This document shows positions 36,001 through 47,116 of a stretch of DNA of 64,000 nucleotides, one piece after another. The stretch comes from Anaeramoeba ignava. Lineage: Eukaryota; Metamonada; Anaeramoebidae. The stretch is taken from assembly GCA_028826165.1 (NCBI GenBank), contig JAPDFW010000129.1:1-64000 (forward strand). The letters are read 5' to 3'. The notes beneath the pieces were generated by a model, which was not told the DNA's origin, ran no database searches, and worked only from the letters and a program-made list of their open reading frames with translations. Position 1 is the stretch's first letter. Each line of letters opens with the position of its first letter. Both the position numbers and the translations under genes were made by a program.

Positions 36001-38651
36001 TCAAAAGCAGGAAAATTTTTATTGAAATATGATAGTGAAAAAATAACAAAAAAAGAGTTAATGGAAAGAGCATTGCATTTATCACTTTTTATTTGTTATG
36101 GAAGCAGAATTACTCAAATAAAAGATCAAACTCATTTAACCAGAGAAAAATATTATAAATCAATTTTTGGTGAAACAGCAAAAGATAGTCAAATGGTAAT
36201 TGAAAAAGTCGAAGATCATTTTATTGAAATTTTGGAAAACAAAACGCATTTCAAAAAAAGAATGATTGCAAGTAATACTCCATTAAAAGAAAATTGTTTA
36301 CTACTTTTTGTTTGTATTTTCGCGCAAATTCCACTTTTTATAATTGGAAAACCAGGTAAATAGAAAAAATATATATTTATATTTATATAAATTTTACAAT
36401 TTAAATTTTAAAACAAAAATAAATAATAATAAAAATAAAGGAACATCGAAATCACTTTCTGCTGAATTAATCTTTGAAGCTTTCAAACCTCCATTAATGA
36501 AAAACAAATTGGCAATGGATCTTCATCTTCAAACAATTAGACCTTCCTTTCTTCAATGTTCAGCAATAACAACAACAAGAGGAATTGAAGAAGTTTTTCA
36601 AATTGCAAAAGATAAAACGAATGATGAAGATTTAGGAGTTGTTATTCTTGATGAAGTTGCACTTGCAGAATTGAGTCCTGATTTACCTTTAAAAGTTCTT
36701 CATTCAAAACTAGAGCATTTAGAAAAGCAATTATCAAATATTATTGAAAAAAATGGAGAAATTCAAGAAAAACTTAAAGAATTAAAAGAAGTATCAGTTG
36801 TTGCTATTTCAAATTGGACTTTGGATCCAAGTAATACAAATAGAGGCATTTTGATTAGAAGAGATTTAATCACAGATCTAGAAATGACTGCAAGTTCAAT
36901 TTTACAAAGTTTGAATAGTAAAATTCCTAGTAGTTTAGGAAATAAATTGACTAAGATTTATCAAGACATAATTGATAACCAAGAAAAAGAACAAAAAAAT
37001 CAACAAAGCAATTCTCAAAAAAAAAGATCTTATTTTGGATTAAGAGATTTTTATTATTTCGTCAAAATGATTGGATATTGTATCAAGTATCATGGAGTGA
37101 GTACACAAAGCCCGGATTTATTAGCAAATTCACTTTTAAGAAACTTTAATTCAAAGCCTTCTTTATTACAAAAATCTAGATATATATAAGGAAATAATTG
37201 AATTAATCGAAAAAAAAAACAGAACAAAAGAAATCATTTCTCAAAATATTAACAGATTGCTATTTAATCAACTTGGTTTTTCAGATGAGAATGATATTCC
37301 ACATTTTTCTCGGCATATGATGATTTTAACAAAAATTTGCAATTTAAGATGTCTTAGTGATGAAATTAAGAAAATGAAAGGGGATCAAACAAATTTCAAA
37401 ATGTTTATTGGTTCATCATTAGAATCAGATAATTCACCAAACAAAATTATCAAAAAATTACACAAAGTTGAGAGAATGATTTCCAAAGGAGATATTATCA
37501 TGCTGTGCAAAAGTGAAAACCTTTATGAACCTTTATATGATCTTTTGAATCAAAATTATCAAGAGGAAAACAAAGTTCTTTATGCTAAAATTTCTTTTGA
37601 ACATGTTGTTTCAAATTTGGTTGTTAATCCTGGATTTAGATTAATTGCAATTTCAGAAGCACAAAGAGCTTATGAAAAAGAATCACCTGCAATTTTGAAT
37701 CGATTCGAGAAATATTATTTTAATCCAAAAGAATTTATCAAAGAAGATATTATTGAAGAATTTTTAAGAAAACAAAACAAAAAGATCAAAAAATTTCGTA
37801 AGATTTTCAAAATGAGGAAAGACCAATTATTTCCTGGTTTTCATGAAGATTTGATATCATCACTTGCATTAAAACTTCAGAATGAAATTAAAGATCTTGA
37901 TATTAATACTAATAATAAAAATAATGATGATAATGATGATAATGATGATAATGATGATAATGATGATAATGATTATAATGATGATGAAGAGGAATATATC
38001 AAGGAAAATGGAAGAAAAAAATGGATGAGAATTTGCAGTATTGATCATGAAGAGTTAAGAAAAAAAAAGGAAGATATTGGATATAATGAGAAAATGAAAG
38101 ATTTTTATAAAGAATATAAACAAGCAAAATTTTCAAACATAGAAAAATTATTACCATTTTTATTGAATCAAAAAATTCGCAGATCAATAATTCTTACTTT
38201 TTCAGAAACAGAAAATTTAAGTTCTAAAGGAAAAGAATTTTTTAAATTAAATATTGGAGAAATGAACAATATTTCAGATTTCAAAAAGAAAATTAAGGAA
38301 TTTCTTGAAATTTCCGATTTAAAAAGTCAAAGCAAAATCAAAAGCAAAATCAAAAGCAAAATCAAAAGCAAAACAAAAATCAAAAGCAAAAATAACAATA
38401 ATAATAATAATAACAATAGAAAATTCTTAATACTTAATTTCTCTGTAAGTGAAAAATTACCTGAAAATATCTTTTACAGATTTAAATATTCACTTGATAA
38501 TTTACTTGATAAATCACTTCCTCAAGATTTAACATCAAATGATTTGGATTATTATTTTATCTTTATTGTTCATCTTCAACAACAATCAAATATTCCATTT
38601 CATATTTCTTTTGAGCAATTTTGGGAATATTTCTTCTTAAAAAGAATTTGA
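30058..38651 (+). CDS. RNF213-like giant AAA+ ATPase lacking the RING/E3 half (one intron, five frame breaks)
   Basis: Homologue of the dynein-like ATPase core of RNF213, in animals a ubiquitin ligase acting on lipid droplets and on intracellular pathogens. P-loops: SPGNGKT (34018-34038), GETGCGKT (about 35281) with FFDELNTAPK and SINPYRKR, and GKPG/TSKS, split by an 85-bp intron (36356-36440, phase 1) and followed by VVILDEVALAELSPDLP. Then come LYEPLYDLLNQNY and ILNRFEKYYF, clear RNF213 signatures. Single-base breaks lie at the T-run 30392-30396, in the AAAAGC repeat 31190-31290, and at 32512-32516, 33984-33988 and 37170-37174; correcting all five gives exactly 2835 residues. It stops at 38651, 55 bp before the next gene, so the RING and E3 shell (over 1000 residues in RNF213) are absent. 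Asp-Asn (37915-37985) and Lys-rich repeats lie near the end. A TCATTTTT-rich leader precedes the start. Confidence 0.82.
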
Positions 38652-38705
38652 AGTTTTTTTTTTTTTTACTTTTCATTTTTTTACTTTTTCCAAAATAAAA
38701 ATTAT

Positions 38706-39968
38706 ATGAAAAAATTTATTCCTTTTCAAAATCAAAATAATTCAGAAATTCAATTAAATAAAGAAGATTTCCAAAACTTTCAATTTGGAAAAACAATAAA
38801 AATGCCATCAAAACTTTATGAACCTCCAAAAACAGAAAATTTAATTATTCAAATGCTTCCAGATGAAAGTAAATTTTTAAAAGAAAAAAGAAAAAAAAGA
38901 AAAAATTATTGAAAAATTTTTTCATTTTTAGTTTTAATTCAAATTGCACAATTTCTTTCACCAGGAGCACTTTTTAGGCTTTCAATGTGTTGTTTCCATT
39001 TAAGAAAACTTATTCAAGATCAATATTTATGCGGATTAGTGATCCAAAATCATTATAAATATTTTGTGTTAAAAGAATTTGAAATTAAATTTGGATTTTA
39101 TAATTCAAATCCAAAAATTATAGCACATTTTGATCCTTCATTAATTGAGAATCAAAAAGGAAATCAATTTGAAATTTTAAACAAAAAAGGAGATGAATTT
39201 AAATCCACTTTTAAAAATTTGGAAAATTTTATTGAGACAAAAAGAAAAAACCAAAAGGAATATGAAAAGCAAATTGCAAAAGAAAAACATGATGAAAATA
39301 TGTTTAAAAAATCAACTAAAATATTTATATTTATATTAGAATTATTTCTAATCATGTTGAATATTTCGATTGAGTATTCAATTCCAATTCGAGTTTCATT
39401 TCATGTATTAATTTTAATCATATCCTCTTTTCCAAGTATTTATTATTTAGTGAAGAAATTTAAAGCAAAAAGAAACTTTATGAATTTTCTTTTTTTGTTA
39501 ATTTCCTTTTTGTTATTGTTACTTTTGTTGTTGGTTTTCTTGAAATTTTCAAATATTCTCAATTTAAAATGGTGGATTATTTTTTTGCCAGTTCAAATTA
39601 TTTTATTTACCAGTTCAATTTCAATGATTTTTTTTGACAATTTTTGTATATTCTTTTTGACACCACTTTTAATTTCTTTGTTTTTATTTCTTGTTTGTTT
39701 GAAAGTTGATGAAATTTTAATCATTCCATTTGCTTTTTGTTTTTTTCCGATTTGGATTTTGCAATTAATTAATTTTATAGGGATTTTTAGATTGAAAACA
39801 TTTGAAAGTTTTCAAGATTATTTTTCACTTTTTTTATTTATTGCTTTAATTCCATTTTCTTTACTTTTATTTTTATTTTGGCTTTTTTTGGAAGATAAAA
39901 TTAATCGAATTTCAATTCCTTTTAGTCTTATTCATTTTCTTTTTTTATTTTTCTTATCAAAAAATTAA
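38706..39968 (+). CDS. F-box protein with a polytopic membrane C-terminus, two exons
   Basis: Exon 1 38706-38868 and exon 2 38932-39968, joined by a 63-bp phase-1 intron (GTAAAT...TTTTTAG), give 399 residues. The join creates LPDEILIQIAQFLSPGALFR, followed by LSMCCFHLRKLIQD, a good F-box (about residues 52-95), the part that binds SKP1 in SCF ubiquitin ligases. A charged, probably helical stretch (ETKRKNQKEYEKQIAKEKH) follows. Then come about eight hydrophobic segments from residue 190 to the end (for example FLFLLISFLLLLLLLLVFL and KWWIIFLPVQIILF). The tail recalls TMEM185-type proteins, weakly. An F-box anchored by so many membrane segments is unusual. The first exon alone would end in a Lys-rich stop, which supports the splice. 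Confidence 0.75.
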
Positions 39969-40370
39969 TTAAAAAAAAAAAAAATTTAATTAAGTAATTT
40001 AAAGAAAAAATGAGTAATTGTTTTTTATTTTTTATTTATTTTTATTTTTTATTTTTTATTTTGCCCCCTTTTTTAAATTAAAAATAAATAAAAAAAATTT
40101 TAAATAAAAAAAAAAAATTAAAAAAAAAAATTTTTTTTCTTTTTTTTTCATTTTTTCATTTTCCTTTTTACTACTTAATAATATAAAATTTAATACAATA
40201 AAAACAAAAACAAACAAAAATATAGAATAAATTGGTTTGTATTTTTATTTTTAATCTATTTTAATTAAACAAAATTAACTAAATTTATTTTATTTTATTT
40301 TTATTTTTTATTTAAAAAAAAAATCACACAAAAATTTGAACATAAATGAATGCAACAATCTAAATAGAAA
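39969..40370. other. Intergenic AT-rich spacer upstream of eL8
   Basis: Poly-A and poly-T tracts with one TTGCCCCC cluster at 40060 and TCATTTTTTCATTTTCC at 40147-40165, probably part of the eL8 promoter. No gene is seen. Confidence 0.6.
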
Positions 40371-40404
40371 ATGGTTTGTTATTTACAATAAAACACAACA
40401 AAAC

Positions 40405-40435
<31 letters not shown>

Positions 40436-42672
40436 CAAAACAAAAAAAATTTTTTTCATTAATATATATTTATATTTATTATATTTATTATATTTATATT
40501 TATTATATTTATTATATTTATTATATTTATTATATTTATTATATTTATTATATTTATTATATTTATTATATTTATTATATTTATTATATTTATTATATTT
40601 ATTATATTTATTATATTTTATTATATTTATTATTTTTTATTTTATTTATATTTATTTATTATATTTTTTATGTTTATTATTTTATTATGTTTATATTTTT
40701 ATATTTATATTTTTTATATTTTTTATTTTTATTTTTATATTTTATGTTTATATTATATTTTTTATATTTATTTTTTATTTATATTTATTATTATTTTTTA
40801 TATATTTATTTTATATTTGTTTTTATTTATTTTTATTTATATATTTTTATTTTATATTTTTATTTATTTTATTATATATTTTATATTTTATATTTATATT
40901 TATATTTATGTTTATTATATTTATATTTATTATTTATTTATTATTATATTTTTATTTATTTTTTTATATTTATTATATTTTTATATTTATTATATTTATA
41001 TTTATTTTTATATTTATATTTATATTATATTTATTATATTTATTATATTTATTTTATTTATATATTATTATATTTATTATATTTATTATATTTATTATAT
41101 TTATTATATTTATTATATTTATTATATTTATTATATTTATTTTATTTATATTTATATTTATATTTATATTTATATTTATATTTATTTTTTTATTATATTA
41201 TTTTTATTATATTTTTATAGCCACCAAAATCAAAAAAAAAGGTTATGAAAAAAAAACCACAACAAAAAGATGAAACACCAAAAGAAACAAAAGAAGCACC
41301 AAAAGGAAAAGAAAGAAGCACCAAAACAAACAAAACCAAGACAACCCAAAAAACGAGTAACAAGAAAAGACAAACCAGAAAAAGTATCAGTTAAATCAGG
41401 AACAAAAAAAGTAACAGAAGATAAATTCGGGAACATTTATCAAGCAAAACCAGCACGAACAAATGCGCATATTTTCCATCACAAATCCAAGGATTTACGA
41501 CATGTTATGGTTTGGCCAAAATATGTTCGTCTTCAAAGACAAAAAAAGATTCTTTTAAAAAGACTTCGAATTCCACCAGCAATCAACCAATTCTCCCACA
41601 CTTTAAAACCTAATCACTCAAAACAATTGCTTTCTTTGCTTAATAAATACCGTCCTGAAGATCGTAAACAAAAAAAAGCTAGACTTAGAGCTATTGCTCA
41701 AGCTAAAGTTGAAGGAAGAAAATTACCAAAACCTAAAAAACCTGTTGTTGTTAAATACGGTATTAATCATGTTACTTCTTTGGTTGAACATAAAAAGGCT
41801 CAACTTGTTGTTATTGCTCATGATGTTGATCCTATTGAGGTTTGTTTAATTAAAATTCATTTATAAAATTAAAATTCATTTATAAAATTAAAATTCATTT
41901 ATAAAATTAAAATTCATTTATAAAATTAAATTTAAAATTCATTTATAATATTAAAATTAAAATTCATTTATAAAAAAATTAAAATTAAAATTAAAATTAA
42001 AATTATTATTAAAATTAAAAATTCAATTTAAAATATTTATAAAATTAAAATTAAAATTCATTTATAAAATTAAAATTAATATTAGTTTATAAAATTAAAA
42101 TTAATATTCATTTATAAAATTAAAATTAAAATTAATTTATAAAATTAAAATTAAAATTAAAATTAATTTATAAAATTTATAAAATTAAAATTAAAATTAA
42201 TTTATAAAATTAAAATTAAATTTAAAATTAATATTCAATTTAAAATATTTATAAAATTATAATTAAAATTATAAAATTAAATTTATATAAATAGTTGGTT
42301 GTTTGGCTTCCAGCTTTGTGCAGAAAAATGGATGTTCCATATTGCATTGTTAAAGGAAAATCACAACTTGGTCAAGTAGTTCACAAAAAAACAGCAACAG
42401 CTTTAGTATTAACAGAAGTTAACGAAGAAGATCAACTTCAATTAGCAAATTTAATTAAAGTATGTAGACATGATTTCAATTCAAACACAAAAGCATTCCG
42501 AGAATGGGGAAATGGAATTTTAAGCACAAAAACATTACACAAACTCAAAGCTAAGAAGAAAAGTTCTGCTGCAGTTCTTACTGAAAAGTTTATTGAAAGA
42601 GATTCTGATAATGAAGATTATATGAAAATCGAACCTGAACCTCAAAAAGAAGAAACTAATCAAAAGAACTAA
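40371..42672 (+). CDS. RPL7A: Ribosomal protein eL8 (RPL7A), three exons, first exon only ATG
   Basis: Large-subunit ribosomal protein. Exon 1 is ATG at 40371-40373, followed by GTTTGT. Intron 1 is 847 bp to TATAG at 41220. Exon 2 is 41221-41839 and starts PPKSKKKV, as eL8 proteins do after Met. Intron 2 is 455 bp (41840-42294), between [10 protein letters not shown] and [12 protein letters not shown]. Exon 3 is 42295-42672. The L7Ae fold ([40 protein letters not shown]) is complete; the total is 332 residues if one extra A in the run 41307-41310 is removed (APKGKKEAPK). As deposited, the N-terminal frame breaks there, and the only uninterrupted start would be ATG 41270, giving an atypical N-terminus. 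Both introns are packed with tandem repeats. The identity is certain; the exon-1 call rests on phase and homology. Confidence 0.92.
40458..41218. repeat. TTATATTTA microsatellite filling eL8 intron 1
   Basis: (TTTATTATA)n, very regular at 40485-40620 and 41030-41140, with irregular TTTATATTTTTAT stretches between. Long open frames here (YYIYYIYYI) are by-products of the 9-base period. Confidence 0.93.
41866..42290. repeat. AAAATTAAAATTCATTTAT repeat in eL8 intron 2
   Basis: Units of ATTCATTTATAAAATTAAA, regular at 41866-41940, then mixed with AAATTA hexamers. A related unit occupies an intron of the gene at 47604-53799. Confidence 0.9.
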
Positions 42673-42947
42673 TTCATTTCTTCTTAATTAAAACAATTTC
42701 TTCCAAAAAAAAATTCTTCACCTTTTTTTTAATTCAATAAATTTTTCTTTTTTTTTCAATTTTAATCAAACAAAAAAAAAAAGGAAGTTGATGATTTTAT
42801 TCTTGAATCAATTCTTTTTCAGTTCAACTTTTAGATTAAAAATTCCTCAACAAAAAAAAACAAAATTTTTTTTTTTTTCAATAAAGAATTTCAACAAAAA
42901 AATAAAATTAAAATTTTCTTTATTTTTTATTTATTTTTTTATTTTAT
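42673..42947. other. Convergent intergenic spacer
   Basis: T-rich and A-rich runs between the 3' ends of eL8 and the Lys-rich unknown gene. No feature is visible. Confidence 0.5.
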
Positions 42948-43545
42948 TTATTTTTCTTTTAGTTCAAATATTACAGAACCATGTGTATATTTATTAATTT
43001 GTTCAAATCCAAAATGAATTAAATAATCACAAATTCCTCTTTTTATATTTTTTGAATCTTTTTTTGTTATTCTTTCTAATTCATTAAATAATCCTCTTTG
43101 AATTGAAATTTTTATTCCAATTTTTTTTTCATTTAAAATTTCCTTATACCAACCATTAAAATATTGAGGAAACAATTCAAAATATAATTCTAATCTTTCC
43201 TTCATTCCGGGTCTTGGAGAATAATTTAAAAATTCATTTATTTTTCTTGCTTTTTCTTGATCTTCTAATTGTTCCAAATTTGAAAAATCTTTTTTTTCAT
43301 TTTGATTTTTATTTGATAAAAAAATGTTCTGATTTTTTTGATTGAAATTTTCTTTTTTTCTTTGTCTTTTTTCTTCAAATGAATCTTCTTGAGAACTAGA
43401 TGAACTTCTTTTTGGTTTTTTAATTTTAATCTCTTTTTCTTTTTCTTTTGTTTCTTTTTTCTTCTTTTTCTTTTTCTTCATTTTCTTTTTTTAAAAAATT
43501 TGAAAGATTTGCTAAAATTTGAGCAGCTTCAAATTTTGAAAGCAT
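42948..43545 (-). CDS. Lys-rich protein of unknown function (start region frame-disrupted)
   Basis: The open part begins at 43481 with poly-Lys, then a basic and serine-rich stretch (KKPKRSSSSSQEDSF) likely disordered and nuclear. It ends in about 105 residues that look folded, from NEFLNYSPRPGMKERLELYF to KYTHGSVIFELKEK, with GWYKEIL and GICDYLIHFGFEQI between. An ATG at 43545 opens MLSKFEAAQILANLSNFLKK in another frame; one base in the A-run near 43485-43495 would join the two. I do not recognise the C-terminal domain. It is convergent with eL8. Confidence 0.55.
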
Positions 43546-43921
43546 TTAAACTAAAAAAATAAATAAAATATTATAATAAAAAAATCAAAAAAATAAAAAG
43601 AAAAAAATGAAGAAGAAAAAAATGTGAAGATTTTATTTTTTCTTTTAAATAAAAAGATAGGAATTTTTTTAAATTAAATAAATTTAAAATTAATTTTAAA
43701 AGAGATCTTTATTTTTTAAATTAAATTTCTTATTATTTCTTTTTTTAAAGATAATTTGGATCTTTTTTCTTTTCTTTTAAAAATAAAGATTCTCAATTAA
43801 TTTTTTTAAAATTTAATTTTAAAAAGAAATATTAACAAGAGTTTTATTAAATCTTTTAAAAAAATTTTTTTTTTCATTTTTTTTTTTTCATTTTTTTTTC
43901 TTTCATTTTCTCATTAAAAAA
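43546..43921. other. Divergent spacer between the Lys-rich gene and UBAC2-like gene
   Basis: AT-rich, with several AAGATnnnT and TTTTAAA words and TCATTTTTT elements toward both genes (43604-43626 on minus, 43875-43915 on plus). It is probably a shared promoter; nothing else is visible. Confidence 0.5.
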
Positions 43922-44740
43922 ATGATTTGCAAAATACCAAATTTTAAACAATTTAAAATTACTTCAATTTTAATTTTAATAATTTCAATTTTTTCTCTAA
44001 TTATTTTTACATTTGAAAAATATTTACAAATAGAATCAAAAGGATTTTCAATTTCCTTTTCAATTTCAAATCCAAAAGAAATAATTTTAAATTTATTTTA
44101 TCAATTTTACACAAATAGAATTGAAATTTATGTGTTTGGAATAATTTTATTATTAAAATTTGCAGAAATTGAAGAGCTTTTTGGATTCAAAAAATTTTTA
44201 CAATTTATCATTTATATTTCTTTACAAAATTTATTGAATGATTTGATATTTTTATTAATTTTCCCAAATTTAAATTCAATTCAAAATGGACCGTAAAGTG
44301 GAACAAATAAGAAACTCTTTTTTTTCTTCAATAAAACTCAATACTTATATATTCACTTACAAATATTTTTTCATCTTCTTTATTTATGCTTTAAAATAAA
44401 TCTAGAATTGGATTAATTGCAAGTTGCTTTGTGATTTTTTATTACGAATTCCAAAACAATTTTGTTTTCCATTTTTCACTTTAAATTTGGAAGCAAAATT
44501 CTCTTTTATTTTCTTGGTTTGCAGCTATTAATTCCTTCATTTCTAAAAAGCATTTTCCCTTTCTTTTCAGGTGTTGTTTCTGGTTTTTTTTATAGATTTA
44601 AAATCCAAGATTTTTTAGATGGGAATTTTTCAAATACATTTCATTCACTTTGGATTAAATTGAAAAATTTCTTTTCAAATTCTAACAATGAAATTGATGA
44701 CAATCAACAAGAAGATTCTGATAATCAAAGAGAAAATTAA
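43922..44740 (+). CDS. UBAC2: UBAC2-like rhomboid pseudoprotease, two exons
   Basis: ER membrane protein of the derlin/UBAC2 group of inactive rhomboids. Exon 1 43922-44292, 113-bp phase-2 intron (GTAAAG...TCTAG), exon 2 44406-44740; with one extra T removed in the run 44472-44476 this is 234 residues. It has an N-terminal TM (ITSILILIISIFSLIIFTF), middle helices, the NGPIGLIASCFVIFYYEF segment created by the splice, and KILFYFLGLQLLIPSFL and FFSGVVSGFFYRF, which align with the UBAC2 block ending in the GxxxG helix. The C-terminus is acidic (NNEIDDNQQEDSDNQREN) and there is no UBA domain, unlike human UBAC2. No catalytic Ser/His is expected in this group. It is convergent with lipin. Confidence 0.75.
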
Positions 44741-44810
44741 ACAAAGTGTTTATTTTTATTTTTATGTTTATGTTTATGTTTATTTTTAATTCTAATTATT
44801 TTTTTGATTT

Positions 44811-47116
44811 TTATTTAAAAAGTAAATCAACATAATCAATAAATCCAAAATATTTGATCTTTTTTTGTGTTTCTGGGAGCTCAAAATTACCCTTATCACT
44901 AATAATAAATATTCTTGAATCAGAGATCTCAATTGATTGATAAGCCTTTGTGTCTGATTCTCTGTTTCCAAATCCAGCATAAAAGGCAGAAGAAGGGAAC
45001 AAACCACCTAAATTTTTCACACAAGGAACTTTAAATTGTTCAGATTTCCTCAGAACCTCCCTTAGAATCGCTTTAAACAAAGTATCTGGAGATACTATCA
45101 CTGGACCAAGTGGTAATTTTCTTTTCTCTTGAGTCAAATTTCTTATATAATTTCGAGTGAAGTTAGCTGTCCCTATTGCTCTTGAAGAAAGATATAAAAA
45201 CTAAACAAAATAAAAAGAAATCAATTGGACATATTTTTTATCTAATTAAATCAATGCGGATAATACCTTATATCCTTTATCGGAAATCCGAGAAAATAGG
45301 GGAGCAACATTTTCCCAACTCCAATCCTTTTTTGAAACTAAAGGAAGAATTATTCCAAGAACATCAGATTTTGTTATTGTTCCATCAATATCTGATATTA
45401 CAATTTTGTCGTCGTAATTCCACAAGAAAATTGAACAAGATAATTTCCTTTTTTCTGAAACAGAAAATGTTGCAATGTTCATTCCTGGATTCAATCCCAA
45501 ATTCTCAAGTTCTTCTGATTTTGGAATGTGTAAATCACATGAATCCCAATTAAAATCATCTTCTTGAATTACTTCAACTTTGATTTCATTTTCATTAATA
45601 TTTTTATTTTTATTTTTATTTTGATTTTGATTTTGATTTTTGATTTTGATTTTGATTTTTATTTTGATTTTGATTTTGATTTTGATTTTGATTTTGATTT
45701 TTATTTTTAAATTGATTTTGATTTTGATTTTCATTTTCAAATTGATTTTGATTTTGATTTTGATTTTCATTTTGATTTTGATTTTCATTTGTAAATTGAT
45801 TTTGATTTTGATTTTGATTTTTATTTTTATTTTGATTTTGATTTTGATTTTGATTTTGATTTTGATTTTGATTTTGATTTTGATTTTGATTTTGATTTTT
45901 ATTTTTATTTTTATTTTTATTTTGATTTTGATTTTGATTTTGATTTTGATTTTGATTTTGATTTTGATTTTGATTTTGATTTTGATTTTGATTTTGATTT
46001 TGATTTTCATTTTGATTTTGATTTTGATTTTGATTTTGATTTTCATTTTGATTTTGATTTTGATTTTGATTTTGATTTTGATTTTGATTTTGATTTTGAT
46101 TTTGATTTTCATTTTCAAATTGATTTTGATTTTGATTTTTATATTTATTTTGATTTTGATTTTGATTTTCATTTTGATTTTCATTTGTAAATTGATTTTC
46201 ATTTTGATTTTGATTTTCATTTTTAAATTGATTTTCATTTTCATTTTGATTTTGATTTTGATTTTGATTTTCATTTTCAAATTGATTTTCATTTTCATTT
46301 TTAAATTGATTAATTTGTTTTCTTATTAAATTAATCGATGAAAAATCTTGATCCAAAAATTTAAATTCTGAATATTTAATTTGATAATTATTTTTTTGAA
46401 AAGGTAAATTATTTGTTTCTTTGATTATAAATTGAGGTTTTAATTTTTTTTTTGCTTGAGAATTATTTGTTGATTTTTTCTGATTTGATTTGATTTCTTT
46501 TGAAATTTTTTCTAATTTTTTTTGAAATTTTGAATCAAATATAATTTTTGTTTCATCTTCAATTTCTTTTTGATTATTATTTTTAAATATCCATTCCCAT
46601 TTAGAAACATTATCAATAATTTTTGGAGAATTTTTTTCTTGAGAATTTTTTATTAAATTAAATTGATTTTTGTCTTGATTTTCATTCTATTTTTATAATT
46701 ATTGAATACAGACCAAATAAATGATTATTTAATAATAATTACAATTTAAAAACAAACCTGATTTTTTCTTCTAGGAAAAAAAGCTAGTCCATGTTTATTG
46801 ACTTTCATCTTCAATTTTGATTTTTTATTATTAACATAAATTGACACATTTTTTTTATTAATTTTCAAAGACTTAAATAATAAACAAACAAAAAAATTTT
46901 CCCAAAAAATCATGATTAAATGAATATTTTATAAAAAAGTGTTGAATAAATTTTTTTAAATACATGTAACTTCCCAAATCTTATTTGCCAAGGAGATGAT
47001 TTTAATGTCCCATCTTGTTGTTTTACAACTAAAATATCAGAAGCTCCAGAAAGATAAGTTGAATTAATTTCAGAAAATCCAATCTTTTTAACAATAGAAT
47101 TTAAATAAAAACTCAT
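44811..47116 (-). CDS. LPIN: Lipin, phosphatidate phosphatase, four exons
   Basis: Mg-dependent phosphatidic acid phosphatase making diacylglycerol. Exons on minus: 47116-46964, 46871-46758, 46686-45267, 45200-44811; introns 92, 71 and 66 bp, all phase 0. The N-LIP domain spans exons 1-2 (LSGASDILVVKQQDGTLK, SPWQIRFGKLH, then KVNKHGLAFFP). Exon 3 holds a linker, an Asn-Gln repeat of about 230 residues, and the start of the HAD-type LNS2 domain with the catalytic DIDGTITKSD. Exon 4 completes it: FLYLSSRAIG, LPLGPVIVSP and AGFGNRESDTKAYQSI. One extra T at 45637-45641 inside the repeat breaks the frame; without it the protein is 691 residues. All lipin hallmarks are present. The NQ linker is the unusual part. 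Confidence 0.93.
45600..46310 (-). repeat. (CAAAAT)n coding repeat in lipin, poly-Asn-Gln
   Basis: 700 bp of CAAAAT/GAAAAT/AAAAAT hexamers (seen on plus as ATTTTG), encoding NQ with NE and NK variants. The other frames are also open (IKIKIK, LILILI) only because of the period. Confidence 0.93.

Noticed and set aside
40336-41273. Open frames of Tyr/Ile/Leu (YYIYYI) up to 294 residues
   Set aside because: They come from the 9-bp TTTATTATA microsatellite inside eL8 intron 1, bounded by good splice sites.
41270-41866. ATG 41270 as the eL8 start
   Set aside because: The resulting N-terminus ([10 protein letters not shown]) is unlike eL8, while ATG 40371 joined to PPKSKKKV gives the family start; only a one-base indel stands against it.
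45246-46298. 350-residue IKIKIK frame ending in lipin sequence
   Set aside because: The front part is the wrong frame of the NQ repeat; the correct frame continues from exon 3 (MDQDFSSINLIRKQ) after one extra T at 45637-45641.
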